A stretch of 64,000 bases of DNA from Prauserella halophila (lineage in GTDB: Bacteria; Actinomycetota; Actinomycetes; Mycobacteriales; Pseudonocardiaceae), in assembly GCF_024171895.1 (NCBI RefSeq), contig NZ_JAMTCQ010000009.1:719318-783317 (forward strand). Reading direction: 5' to 3'. This document shows, piece after piece, positions 57,117 to 64,000 of this stretch. The notes beneath the pieces were generated by a model that worked only from the letters and a program-made list of their open reading frames with translations, did not search any database and was not told the origin of the DNA. Within the stretch, counting starts at the first letter, position 1; every line of letters begins with the position of its first letter. The position numbers and the translations under genes were made by a program.

Positions 57117-58249
57117 CACTGGCCACCTCCCCAGCCCTGCTGGCCCTGCTGGCCCGGCTGCTGGTAGCCCGGCGCCTGGTACGGATTCTGCGGCTGTCCC
57201 GGCTGCGGTCCCTGCTGGAAGCCGGGTGGCGGGCCCGGTGGTTGCTGCGGGGGTCCCGGAGGCTGCTGTTGCGGCGGAACGGGCTGCTGCGGAACGGGCT
57301 GCTGCGGAACGGGCTGCTGGGGCGGCAGCGGCCCTCCGGCGTACTGCGGGCTGGTCATCTGGAAGAACAGCTGCTCGAGGTCCGCCTTCTCCTCCTCCAT
57401 GCCGTAGACCGCCACGCCCGCCTTTGCGGCGGCGTCACCGATCTGCTGCACGTTCGCGTTCGCCACGGCCACGCGGCCGTCGTGAGCGGGCTGCACCTCG
57501 CCGACGCCGGCTTCGCGCAGCGCGGTCACGAGCGCGTTCGCGTCGGCGGGCTGAACCAGTACCCGGGACTGCTGCGAGGCGCGCAGCTGTTCGAGCGGAC
57601 CGTAGTAGCGCGTCATGCCCGCGCTGACGATCACGACCTGGTCGATCATCTGCTCCACTTCCGAGAGCAGGTGGCTCGAGACCAGCACCGTGCGGCCCTG
57701 CTTCGCGAACGACTGGAGGAACCCGCGCAGCCACGCGATGCCCTCCGGGTCCAGACCGTTGGACGGTTCGTCGAGCACCAGCACCTGCGGATCGCCGAGC
57801 AGCGCCGTCGCCAGCGACAGGCGCTGGCGCATACCGAGCGAGTAGCCGCCTGCCGGGCGGTCCGCCGCCGAGGCCAGGCCGACCAGTCCGAGCATCTCGT
57901 CCACGCGTTGATCCGGAACGCCGATCGCGGCCGCGTACACCCGCAGGTGGTTCCGCGCCGTGCGCTTCGCGTGGAAGCCCTCGTTCTCCAGTACCGACCC
58001 GACGACCCGCGCCGGGTTGCCGAGCTGGGTGTACGGGCGTCCGTTGATCGTTGCCGCACCCGATGTCGGTGTCACCAGTCCGAGCAGCATGCGCAGGGTC
58101 GTCGTCTTCCCTGCGCCGTTCGGCCCGAGGAACCCGGTCACCGAACCCGGTTCCACGGCGAAGCTCAGGTTCTGGACCGCCGGCACGGTCCCGAACTGTT
58201 TGGTGAGGTTCTGCACCGCGATGCGGCCACTGCCGTCGTGCATTGTCAT
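57116..58249 (-). CDS. ABC transporter ATPase with Pro/Gln-rich C-terminal tail
   Basis: 377 residues. Nucleotide-binding domain (about 9-240): Walker A GFLGPNGAGKTTT, Q-loop region, signature SLGMRQRLSLA (a variant of LSGGQ), Walker B VLVLDEPSNGLDPEG and switch His in VSSHLLSE. A small C-terminal domain follows to about residue 310. The last 65 residues are almost only Pro, Gln and Gly, with PVPQQ repeated. Such a tail is unusual on a cytoplasmic ATPase and may be a protein-interaction or phase-forming element. Start MTMHDGSGRIAVQ at ATG 58249. First gene of the ABC operon. Confidence 0.9.
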   Translation of the reverse strand: MTMHDGSGRIAVQNLTKQFGTVPAVQNLSFAVEPGSVTGFLGPNGAGKTTTLRMLLGLVTPTSGAATINGRPYTQLGNPARVVGSVLENEGFHAKRTARNHLRVYAAAIGVPDQRVDEMLGLVGLASAADRPAGGYSLGMRQRLSLATALLGDPQVLVLDEPSNGLDPEGIAWLRGFLQSFAKQGRTVLVSSHLLSEVEQMIDQVVIVSAGMTRYYGPLEQLRASQQSRVLVQPADANALVTALREAGVGEVQPAHDGRVAVANANVQQIGDAAAKAGVAVYGMEEEKADLEQLFFQMTSPQYAGGPLPPQQPVPQQPVPQQPVPPQQQPPGPPQQPPGPPPGFQQGPQPGQPQNPYQAPGYQQPGQQGQQGWGGGQ

Positions 58250-58616
58250 CCCCTTTTGGTGCGCTGTGGCCCCTCCGACCGCGCTTGGCGTGCGGCCGCG
58301 CCGCGTGACGGTGATGCGCGTGCCTCATCCTCCCGGTGGATGAGGGCGTCCACTGCGCTCGCGGACACGGCGCCCGCCACTGTGGCGGTCGCCATCCTGC
58401 CGCATGCCGGGTGGGGCGGGTGGAGAGGTTGGCGATTCGCCGTTGTCACGCCAGGCAGGCACCCCGAAGATGGTGACTCTGTGTGCTGATATCGGGATTG
58501 ACCGTGTGTTACGTCCAGGATTGCCGGAGCGTGACTACGCCTAGTGAACAAAAAACCTCAAAGGTTTACCTACCCCGGGGCGGCGAACCGCGGGGCGACG
58601 ACTTAAGCTTGTACGT

Positions 58617-58661
58617 GGCGGCCCGCTCCCGGTGACCCCCAGGCTGGTTGAGCGGGCCGCC
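58617..58661. terminator. Isolated strong hairpin in the ald-ABC gap
   Basis: Perfect 12-base stem GGCGGCCCGCTC/GAGCGGGCCGCC, 21-base loop. It lies 284 bases past the ald stop on the minus strand, too far to be its primary terminator, and upstream of the ABC operon, so it may end an unrecognised transcript. Confidence 0.5.
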
Positions 58662-58880
58662 CCTAGTCGCGTGGCGCCTTCGCGCCGACACTCCCTCCGC
58701 CGCTCAACCTCGTGTTTTCCGGGGTCCGACCCCGGACCCGGCCGGAGGGGCTTCGCCCCCGGACCCCCGTAGGTCGGCGGGTTCGGGTTGGTGGGCGGGT
58801 GTCGGGGTGCCAGTTGCCGGCTCACTGCAAGTGACTCCGTCACTTTTCGAGCGAGGTCGGCCGGTTCGGGTGCATGCGGT

Positions 58881-58912
58881 CGGGGCCGGCGCCCGAGTGG
58901 ACGCCGGCCCCG
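58881..58912. terminator. Terminator of ald
   Basis: Perfect 11-base stem CGGGGCCGGCG/CGCCGGCCCCG, 10-base loop, 33 bases after the ald stop. Confidence 0.75.
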
Positions 58913-58944
58913 CGCTGTCGCTCCCGAGTTACAGGTCGGCCGAG

Positions 58945-60051
58945 TTACAGGTCGGCCGGGGTGTGGGTGAGGCCGTGAGCCGTCGCGACCGGAGCGTTCG
59001 TCAACGCGCCCGCGTGCGTGTTCAGGCCCTTCGCCAGGTTCGGATCCGCACGCAGCGCACCCTCCCAGCCGTCCTCGGCCAGCCGCAGCACGTACGGCAA
59101 CGTCACGTTCGTCAGGCCGTACGTCGACGTCCTGGGAACCGCCCCGGGCATGTTGGCCACGCAGTAGAACACCGAGTCGTGAACCCGGTAGGTCGGCTCG
59201 TCGTGCGTGGTCGGACGCGAATCGGCGAAGCACCCGCCCTGGTCGATCGAGATGTCCACCAGCACGCTGCCCGGCTTCATCCGCGACACGAGATCGTTCG
59301 ACACCAGCTTCGGTGCCTTCGCTCCCGCCACCAGCACGGCGCCGACCACGAGGTCTGCCTCCAGCACGGCCTGCTCGAGCGAGAACGCGTTCGACGTCAC
59401 CGTGCGGATCCGGCCGCCGAAGTCGCTGTCGATCTGCCGCAGCCGGTCCACGTTCGTGTCCAGCACCTCGACGTCGGCGCCCAGGCCCAGCGCGATGCGC
59501 GCCGCGTTCAGGCCCGCTACACCGCCGCCGATCACGACCACGCGCGCCGGGTGCACCCCGGGGATGCCGCCGATCAGCATGCCCCGGCCGCCACCGGGCT
59601 GCATCAGCGAGTACGCACCCACCTGCGGAGCCAGCCTGCCCGCCACCTCCGACATCGGAGCCAGCAGCGGCAGCGACCCGTTGGGCAGCTGCACCGTCTC
59701 GTACGCGACGGACGTCGTGCCCGCGGCCATCAGCGCTTCGGTCAGACCCCGGTCCGCAGCCAGGTGCAGGTAGGTGAACAGCACTTGGTTCGACCGCAGC
59801 CTGCCGTACTCCTCGCTGATCGGCTCCTTGACCTTGAGCACGATGTCGCCCTCGGACCACGTGTCGTCGGCCGTCGGCAGAATCTTCGCGCCCGCCGACA
59901 CGAACTCCTCGTCCCTGATCGCCGAGCCGAGTCCGGCGCCCGTTTCCACGTAGACCTCCTGACCGCGAGCGGTCAGCTCGTGAGCCCCCGCGGGGGTCAG
60001 TGCGACCCGGTACTCGTGCTTCTTGACTTCCTTAGGGACGGCGATGCGCAC
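58945..60051 (-). CDS. ald: Alanine dehydrogenase
   Basis: 368 residues from GTG 60051, after GAGGAGGAA; the open frame to 60108 adds 19 residues not seen in relatives. Interconverts L-alanine and pyruvate with NAD(H) and ammonia. N-terminal RIAVPKEVKKHEYRVALTPAG (conserved Arg), Lys in VLKVKEP, active-site His in TYLHLAAD, Rossmann motif VVIGGGVAGLNAA, and ISIDQGGCFADSRPTTHDEPTY. Length matches the family (about 370). In mycobacteria it is induced by alanine and hypoxia through AldR; here a PucR regulator is two genes away. Confidence 0.95.
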   Translation of the reverse strand: MRIAVPKEVKKHEYRVALTPAGAHELTARGQEVYVETGAGLGSAIRDEEFVSAGAKILPTADDTWSEGDIVLKVKEPISEEYGRLRSNQVLFTYLHLAADRGLTEALMAAGTTSVAYETVQLPNGSLPLLAPMSEVAGRLAPQVGAYSLMQPGGGRGMLIGGIPGVHPARVVVIGGGVAGLNAARIALGLGADVEVLDTNVDRLRQIDSDFGGRIRTVTSNAFSLEQAVLEADLVVGAVLVAGAKAPKLVSNDLVSRMKPGSVLVDISIDQGGCFADSRPTTHDEPTYRVHDSVFYCVANMPGAVPRTSTYGLTNVTLPYVLRLAEDGWEGALRADPNLAKGLNTHAGALTNAPVATAHGLTHTPADL

Positions 60052-60254
60052 GGCTTCCTCCTCGGTGGCGGGCGCCCGCCGGTCAGGCAGGCGCACGTCG
60101 GTCCTCATCCTTGTGGGGAATGGTGTCTCCGACCACGGTGAACCACCCGGACGGCGGTGTCATCGTGCTGAGCGAACAATCATCGGCCGGAATGATGGTT
60201 CCCTGATGACAAGCCGTTGACCTCCAGTCGACTCGAGATCACAGGCTGGTCGGC

Positions 60255-61214
60255 ATGCGAGTGGTGTGGTGGACGAAGCAGGGCGGGCCGGCGGTGCTGC
60301 AGCCGGGCGAGGCAGCCGTTCCGGCGCCGGGACGCGGTGAGGTGCTGATCGACGTGGAATACGCGGGCATCACCTTCGTCGAGACGCAGTTGCGCGCAGG
60401 GCGCGGCCCCTTCGCGTGGGAACCGCCGCTCATCCCGGGTAACGGGGTCGGCGGCGTGGTGTCGCGGACCGGCGGCGGAGTCGACCCCGCGCTCGTCGGT
60501 ACCCGGGTGGTGAGCGGTCTGTCGGGCAGCGGTGGCTACGCCGAGCACGCGGTCGCCGCGGCGGATCGGCTCCTGCCCGTGCCCGACGGTCTGGCGATGG
60601 CGGACGCCGTGGCCGTCCTCGCCGACGGGCGTACCGCGATGCTGCTGCACCGGGCGGCGACGCCGCGTCCGGGGGAGCGGGTGCTCGTCGAAGCGGCTAC
60701 GGGTGGCGTGGGCAGTCTGCTGGTGCAGCTCGCCGCGCATGCGGGCGCGAGCGTGACGGCCGCGGTGGGCGGTGAGCGCAAACGTCTCCTCGCTCGTGAC
60801 GCGGGCGCCGCCCACGCCGTGGACTATCGCGATCCACGATGGCCGGACCAGGTGCGGGAACTCGCCGGTGGGATGGACGTCGTCTACGACGGGGTCGGCG
60901 GGGACATCGGACGGGCGGCGTTCGGCCTGCTCGCTCCGGGCGGCCGGATGCTCGTGCACGGCATGGCGAGCGGAGCCATGACCGACATTCCACCGGACGA
61001 GGCCGAGGCGCGCGGAGTCACCGTCACGGGCGGGCTCGACGCCACCCCGGAGACGATGCACGCGTGTGCGCGGGACGCGCTCGCGGAGACGGCGGAGGGA
61101 CGACTGCACCCCCGGGTCGGCGCCGTCTATCCGCTGGAACGCGCGGCCGATGCGCACGCCGCGATCGACGAGCGGACGACGGTGGGCAAGACGCTGCTCG
61201 CCGTGGATTCGTGA
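60255..61214 (+). CDS. Zinc-independent medium-chain dehydrogenase, quinone oxidoreductase-like
   Basis: 319 residues. GroES-like domain (MRVVWWTKQGGPAVLQPGE, DVEYAGITFVETQLRAG) followed by a Rossmann domain with VEAATGGVGSLLVQLAAHAGA. The structural and catalytic zinc Cys/His sets of alcohol dehydrogenases are absent, matching the quinone reductase/zeta-crystallin branch using NADPH. GNGVGGVVSRTGGGVD is the usual loop. Substrate unknown. Divergent from ald (about 200 bases) and convergent with the PucR regulator, with 30 bases between stops. Confidence 0.87.
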   Translation: MRVVWWTKQGGPAVLQPGEAAVPAPGRGEVLIDVEYAGITFVETQLRAGRGPFAWEPPLIPGNGVGGVVSRTGGGVDPALVGTRVVSGLSGSGGYAEHAVAAADRLLPVPDGLAMADAVAVLADGRTAMLLHRAATPRPGERVLVEAATGGVGSLLVQLAAHAGASVTAAVGGERKRLLARDAGAAHAVDYRDPRWPDQVRELAGGMDVVYDGVGGDIGRAAFGLLAPGGRMLVHGMASGAMTDIPPDEAEARGVTVTGGLDATPETMHACARDALAETAEGRLHPRVGAVYPLERAADAHAAIDERTTVGKTLLAVDS

Positions 61215-61244
61215 CCGCCTCGCCGCCGGGCCCGGCCGTGGTGA

Positions 61245-62816
61245 TCACGACCAGCGCAGGGTGAGCAGTTGCGCGACGAGGGCCAGCCGCACGTCGGCGT
61301 CGTCGAGGTCGAGGCCGGCGAGGTCGAGCAGCTTGCGCATCCGGTACCGCAGCGTGTTGGGGTGCACCTGCAGGGCCGCGGCCGCGCTGCGTGGATCGCC
61401 GGGGTGGCGCAGCCAGTGGTAGAGCGTGTCGACGTACGCGGTTCCCTGTTCCTGGTCGTGTTCGAGCAGCGTGCGGAGCGGGCCGAGGCCGGTCACGTTC
61501 GCGCCGCGGGCGGCGGTGGCGGTGCGGTGCAGCGTGAGCGGGGTCCACACCTCGTCGAACGTGACGGTGCGCCCCGGCACGATGCCCGACCGCAGCAGGC
61601 CCAGTGCCTCGTCCGCCTCGGCGCGGGAGGCGGGTAGCTCGCCCAGCTCGTAGGCACCGCCTGCGGCCGCGTGGAGCTCACCGGCCTTCGGCCCGGCCTG
61701 CATCTCGTCGAGCGCCGACCGCAGTTGCGGCCAGGCCCCCGATCCTCCGGCCTCCGGTACGACCGCGTACAGCAGGCCCGCGTGCTCGGCAGCGACGGGC
61801 TGTCTGCCGATTCCCTGCGACAGTCGTTCGAGCAATGCCAGGCGCATGCCCTCGCCGTCGAGCGTGTCCCCGCCGGGCGTGTCGATGACGACGACGCGAT
61901 GCGGCTGCTCGGTCAGGCCCAGTTCCGCGACGGCCTTGCGTGGTCCGGCTTCGCCGTGCAGCAGTGCCCGCAGCAGTTCGGCGGAGGCGCGGCGACGGAC
62001 GTCGGCGTGGGCGCGGCGCCGGAGCAGGTGCAGCGCCACGACCGGAGCGGTGTCGGCGAACGCGGCGGCCCGCTCGTCGGGAACGGGGCCGTCGACGACG
62101 GCCCACATCGACCCGAGCAGCTCGCCGCCCATGCGCACCGGAGCGATGAGCCGCGGCAGGGTGCCGTCCTTCTGGCCCGGTACGAAGATCGTCTGCCTGC
62201 CGCGTGTGAGGTCCCGGAACACGCCGCGGGAGCGGAACCGCGCGAGCACGTCGTCGGGGATGCGCCTGCCGACGATCGTGGCCACGCGTGCCGGGTCGGT
62301 GAGGTCCTGCCGCGCGGAGTAGGCCAGCACGCGCGAGTTGGTGTCCTCGATCGTCACGGGCGCGTCGACGACCGAGGCGACCGCGTCGGCGAGCCGGAAC
62401 AGATCGCCCGCCGCCGGGTCCGCTTCGGGCGCGTTGGACTCGTCGGAATCGTCGGACTCGGCGTCGAGCACGGTGCGCAGCAGCCACACGAGCTGGGCCC
62501 ACGCGGTCGCCTCGTGGACCTCGACCAGGCCGATGCCCGCACGTCTGGCGGCTCCGCGGACGGTGGTGTGCTGCGCGATCGGCGCTTTGACGAGTACCGC
62601 TGTCGCCCCGCGTCCCGCGGCGTCCTTCACCAGTGCCACGGCCGAGTCGCCGTCCGGTACGGCGACGCCGAGCACGAGATCCCCCGTGCCCGGCACGGTC
62701 GCCGCGGCGGGCTCGGCGATGACGACGTCGGTGACCGCGGTGGTCTCGTCGGGCAGGTGCAGCGCGTGCAGTAGCGTCGGGCCGACGCGGTCGACCACCG
62801 TCCGGACGGTGATCAT
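61245..62816 (-). CDS. PucR-family transcriptional regulator
   Basis: 523 residues from ATG 62816 (MITVRTVVDRVG). An N-terminal purine-catabolism-regulator-like domain (about 1-120), a GAF-like middle (about 140-290, VTIEDTNSRVLAYSARQD) and a C-terminal HTH of the CdaR/PucR type: VDTLYHWLRHPGDPRSAAAALQVHPNTLRYRMRKLLDLAGLDL (about 455-500). PucR members control purine, polyketide or amino-acid use; AdeR, an alanine dehydrogenase activator, belongs here, so control of nearby ald is plausible but unproven. An octanucleotide array lies directly upstream. Confidence 0.88.
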   Translation of the reverse strand: MITVRTVVDRVGPTLLHALHLPDETTAVTDVVIAEPAAATVPGTGDLVLGVAVPDGDSAVALVKDAAGRGATAVLVKAPIAQHTTVRGAARRAGIGLVEVHEATAWAQLVWLLRTVLDAESDDSDESNAPEADPAAGDLFRLADAVASVVDAPVTIEDTNSRVLAYSARQDLTDPARVATIVGRRIPDDVLARFRSRGVFRDLTRGRQTIFVPGQKDGTLPRLIAPVRMGGELLGSMWAVVDGPVPDERAAAFADTAPVVALHLLRRRAHADVRRRASAELLRALLHGEAGPRKAVAELGLTEQPHRVVVIDTPGGDTLDGEGMRLALLERLSQGIGRQPVAAEHAGLLYAVVPEAGGSGAWPQLRSALDEMQAGPKAGELHAAAGGAYELGELPASRAEADEALGLLRSGIVPGRTVTFDEVWTPLTLHRTATAARGANVTGLGPLRTLLEHDQEQGTAYVDTLYHWLRHPGDPRSAAAALQVHPNTLRYRMRKLLDLAGLDLDDADVRLALVAQLLTLRWS

Positions 62817-62910
62817 CGGTTGCCGGACGTGCTGCTCGTCATGGGTGGCGAGCATACCGGCAGAGACCGAACCGATGCCCGCGCCGACCCGGTGGCGGCC
62901 CTGCAGCATC

Positions 62911-62990
62911 GGCACCTCGGCACCTCGGCACCTCGGCACCGCGGCACCGCGGCACCTCGGTATCTCGGCACCTCGGTATCTCGGCACCGC
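62911..62990. repeat. Octanucleotide tandem array, ten units
   Basis: Ten 8-base units: GGCACCTC (five copies), GGCACCGC (three) and GGTATCTC (two), without interruption. It ends 8 bases before the stop of the unknown gene (62998) and begins 95 bases upstream of the pucR start. Confidence 0.9.
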
Positions 62991-62997
62991 GGAGCAG

Positions 62998-63486
62998 TCA
63001 GTCGAGCAGAGCCTCGGCGATCCACGATTCGACGGGCAGGTCGCGTTCCAGGCACGCGGTCGAGAGCCGCATGGTCCAGCGCAATGCCTGCACGACGAGG
63101 CTCTCCACCTCGTCCGGCGAGGCGTTGGCGAGCGCGATCTCCAGCTGCTGCCGGGCGTCGTCGGTGTTGCCGTGCACTTCGGCGAGCAGCGTGCGGACCG
63201 CGGTGCGCACGGGCGGCTCGGCGTCGTCGATCGCGACCTCTTCGCCCTCGGAGTCGAAGACCTGCACCTTGACGGGTGCGGCACCGCCGTCGCCGAGGGT
63301 CGTGACCATCTCGCTGCAGGTGCCGAACAGCAGCAACATGAGCGCGCGCGTGTCGTCGGCGGCGAGCGCTTCGAGCGCTGCCGCTTCGATGGCACCGGCG
63401 TCGTCGCCCAGCCGCATGGCCAGCAGCGCCCGCTGGGCGGTTTCGACGAGCCGTGACGGCGTCCCTTCCTCGTGCACGGATGTCAT
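62998..63486 (-). CDS. Unknown conserved-looking actinobacterial protein
   Basis: 162 residues from ATG 63486 (MTSVHEEGTPSRLVETAQRALLA). It is largely helical: repeated Ala/Leu/Glu heptad-like stretches (GAIEAAALEALAADDTRALMLLL, QQLEIALANASPDEVESLVVQALRW) around an acidic beta segment (VKVQVFDSEGEEVAIDDAEPP). Shape suggests a tetratricopeptide-like or all-alpha adaptor. No enzyme motif, no signal peptide. Lies between TetR and PucR genes, same direction. I do not recognise a family. A longer frame to 63699 overlaps the TetR gene and is rejected. Confidence 0.65.
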   Translation of the reverse strand: MTSVHEEGTPSRLVETAQRALLAMRLGDDAGAIEAAALEALAADDTRALMLLLFGTCSEMVTTLGDGGAAPVKVQVFDSEGEEVAIDDAEPPVRTAVRTLLAEVHGNTDDARQQLEIALANASPDEVESLVVQALRWTMRLSTACLERDLPVESWIAEALLD

Positions 63487-63559
63487 CAAACACCAGATGT
63501 GCCGTGATCGTCGTGCGCCCGCAGGGGTGATGATCACCGCAGGGCCGTTACGAGCGGTG

Positions 63560-64000
63560 CTACTTCGCCGCGTAGAGCGCACCGAGTGCGAGGCGGGTGA
63601 GCAGTTCGGCCAGGTCGTCGCCGGGGAGGTGCCGGTTGTGCGGAGTCGAGTTGATGAGGCCGAACACGGCGTGCGCCGCGGACCGGGCGTGGGGTTCATC
63701 CAGGCGGGGGACGGTCGCGCGCAGTGCCGTCACCCATACTTCGACGTACTGCCGCTGCAGCCGGCGCACGCGCCTGCGGTCCTCGTCGCCGAGGCTCGCC
63801 AGACTGCGTTCGTGGACGGTGATCAGCGCGGGCTGCTGCAGCGCGAAGTCGACGTGGAACCGGACGAGACCGGTGAGGATGTCGTCGGCGTCGCCGACAC
63901 GCCGGATGCGTTCGGTGCCGCCCGCGAGGAGGTATTCGCTGATGCCGGTGAGCATTTCGCCCAACATGGCATCCTTGCTGCGGAAGTGGCGGTAGAGTGC
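63560..64000 (-). CDS. TetR-family transcriptional regulator (N-terminus outside window)
   Basis: The reverse frame is open to the window edge. It begins mid-HTH with ALYRHFRSKDAMLGEM, the end of the TetR recognition helix region, and continues through a ligand domain (about 120 residues) ending LALGALYAAK. The first roughly 30-40 residues are missing. Ligand and targets unknown; the next gene in the same direction starts 73 bases after its stop. An internal ATG at 63967 is only the Met within the HTH and should not be taken as a start. Confidence 0.88.
   Translation of the reverse strand, partial: ALYRHFRSKDAMLGEMLTGISEYLLAGGTERIRRVGDADDILTGLVRFHVDFALQQPALITVHERSLASLGDEDRRRVRRLQRQYVEVWVTALRATVPRLDEPHARSAAHAVFGLINSTPHNRHLPGDDLAELLTRLALGALYAAK

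Larger units (their letters stand above)
58250..58944. other. 695-bp intergenic region between ald and the ABC operon
   Basis: Contains the ABC operon promoter region, an AT-rich inverted repeat AAACCT-CAA-AGGTTT (58553-58567), a 12-base stem hairpin at 58617-58661, a GC-rich palindromic stretch near 58710-58790 (GGGGCTTCGCCCC) and the ald terminator. No frame on either strand looks coding. A small RNA is possible but not shown. Confidence 0.5.

Noticed and set aside
58541-59860. 439-codon reverse frame overlapping ald in another frame
   Set aside because: Composition is Arg/Gly-rich and it overlaps the recognised ald frame; no motif.

Overview
The window is chromosomal DNA of a high-GC actinobacterium, most likely family Pseudonocardiaceae (relatives of Amycolatopsis, Saccharomonospora or Prauserella). 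That rests on very high GC at third codon positions, actinobacterial markers (MtrAB-LpqB, WhiB1, SigR with a zinc anti-sigma factor, PdtaS, ribosomal protein bL37, the large Kgd protein), a DUF3558 lipoprotein, and a dispersed intergenic repeat of a kind I associate with this family. Genus-level placement is inference.

Layout. 1-4549: the 3' end of an acidic C-terminally anchored surface protein, a DUF3558 lipoprotein with a type-VII-like partner, and a large membrane protein. The lipoprotein pair is bracketed by two identical 66-bp direct repeats, one of which is the 3' end of the membrane-protein gene. 4941-21916: the conserved block tmk, mtrA, mtrB, lpqB, comF-like, hpf, secA. It is interrupted between tmk and mtrA by a 6.6-kb accessory segment holding an FAD oxidoreductase with a divergent WYL regulator, a broken class II fructose-1,6-bisphosphatase gene, a phosphofructokinase and an IclR regulator. 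22073-25959: DUF6459 (Rv3235-like), a HAD protein, an rRNA 2'-O-methyltransferase, a Tgs3-like acyltransferase and DUF6912. 26224-31809: pruA flanked on both sides by 21-bp repeat arrays, a lipoprotein, rsgA, a SRAP abasic-site protein and a small hydrolase.

31906-40048 is a stress-response and signalling cluster whose order closely follows M. tuberculosis Rv3224-Rv3214: ybaK-like, sigR-rsrA with an autoregulatory SigR promoter, bL37, pdtaS, whiB1 with an upstream CRP-type site, a diacylglycerol-kinase-type lipid kinase, a membrane protein, a GNAT acetyltransferase, a histidine phosphatase and a hotdog-fold protein. 40227-48038 is more accessory: a Tat-exported cholesterol oxidase, rmlC, a malic enzyme with a structured leader, a BpsA-like protein and a secreted subtilase, separated by dispersed repeats. 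48325-64000: kgd, a three-gene ABC operon (ATPase with a Pro/Gln tail, permease, fused two-half exporter), alanine dehydrogenase, a medium-chain dehydrogenase, a PucR regulator, an octanucleotide array, a small unknown protein and a truncated TetR regulator.

How the genes work together: MtrA/MtrB/LpqB form a cell-envelope signalling system, beside export (SecA) and ribosome hibernation (HPF). SigR/RsrA should answer thiol-oxidative stress. WhiB1 (redox/NO, probably cAMP-CRP controlled) and PdtaS (antitermination signalling) sit beside them. PruA, Ald, malic enzyme, Kgd and the PFK/FBPase pair connect amino-acid and central carbon metabolism. I saw no CRISPR array, rRNA, convincing tRNA, transposase or prophage gene. 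Most genes are core actinobacterial genes; the novelty is mainly in repeats, leaders, altered catalytic motifs and one broken gene.
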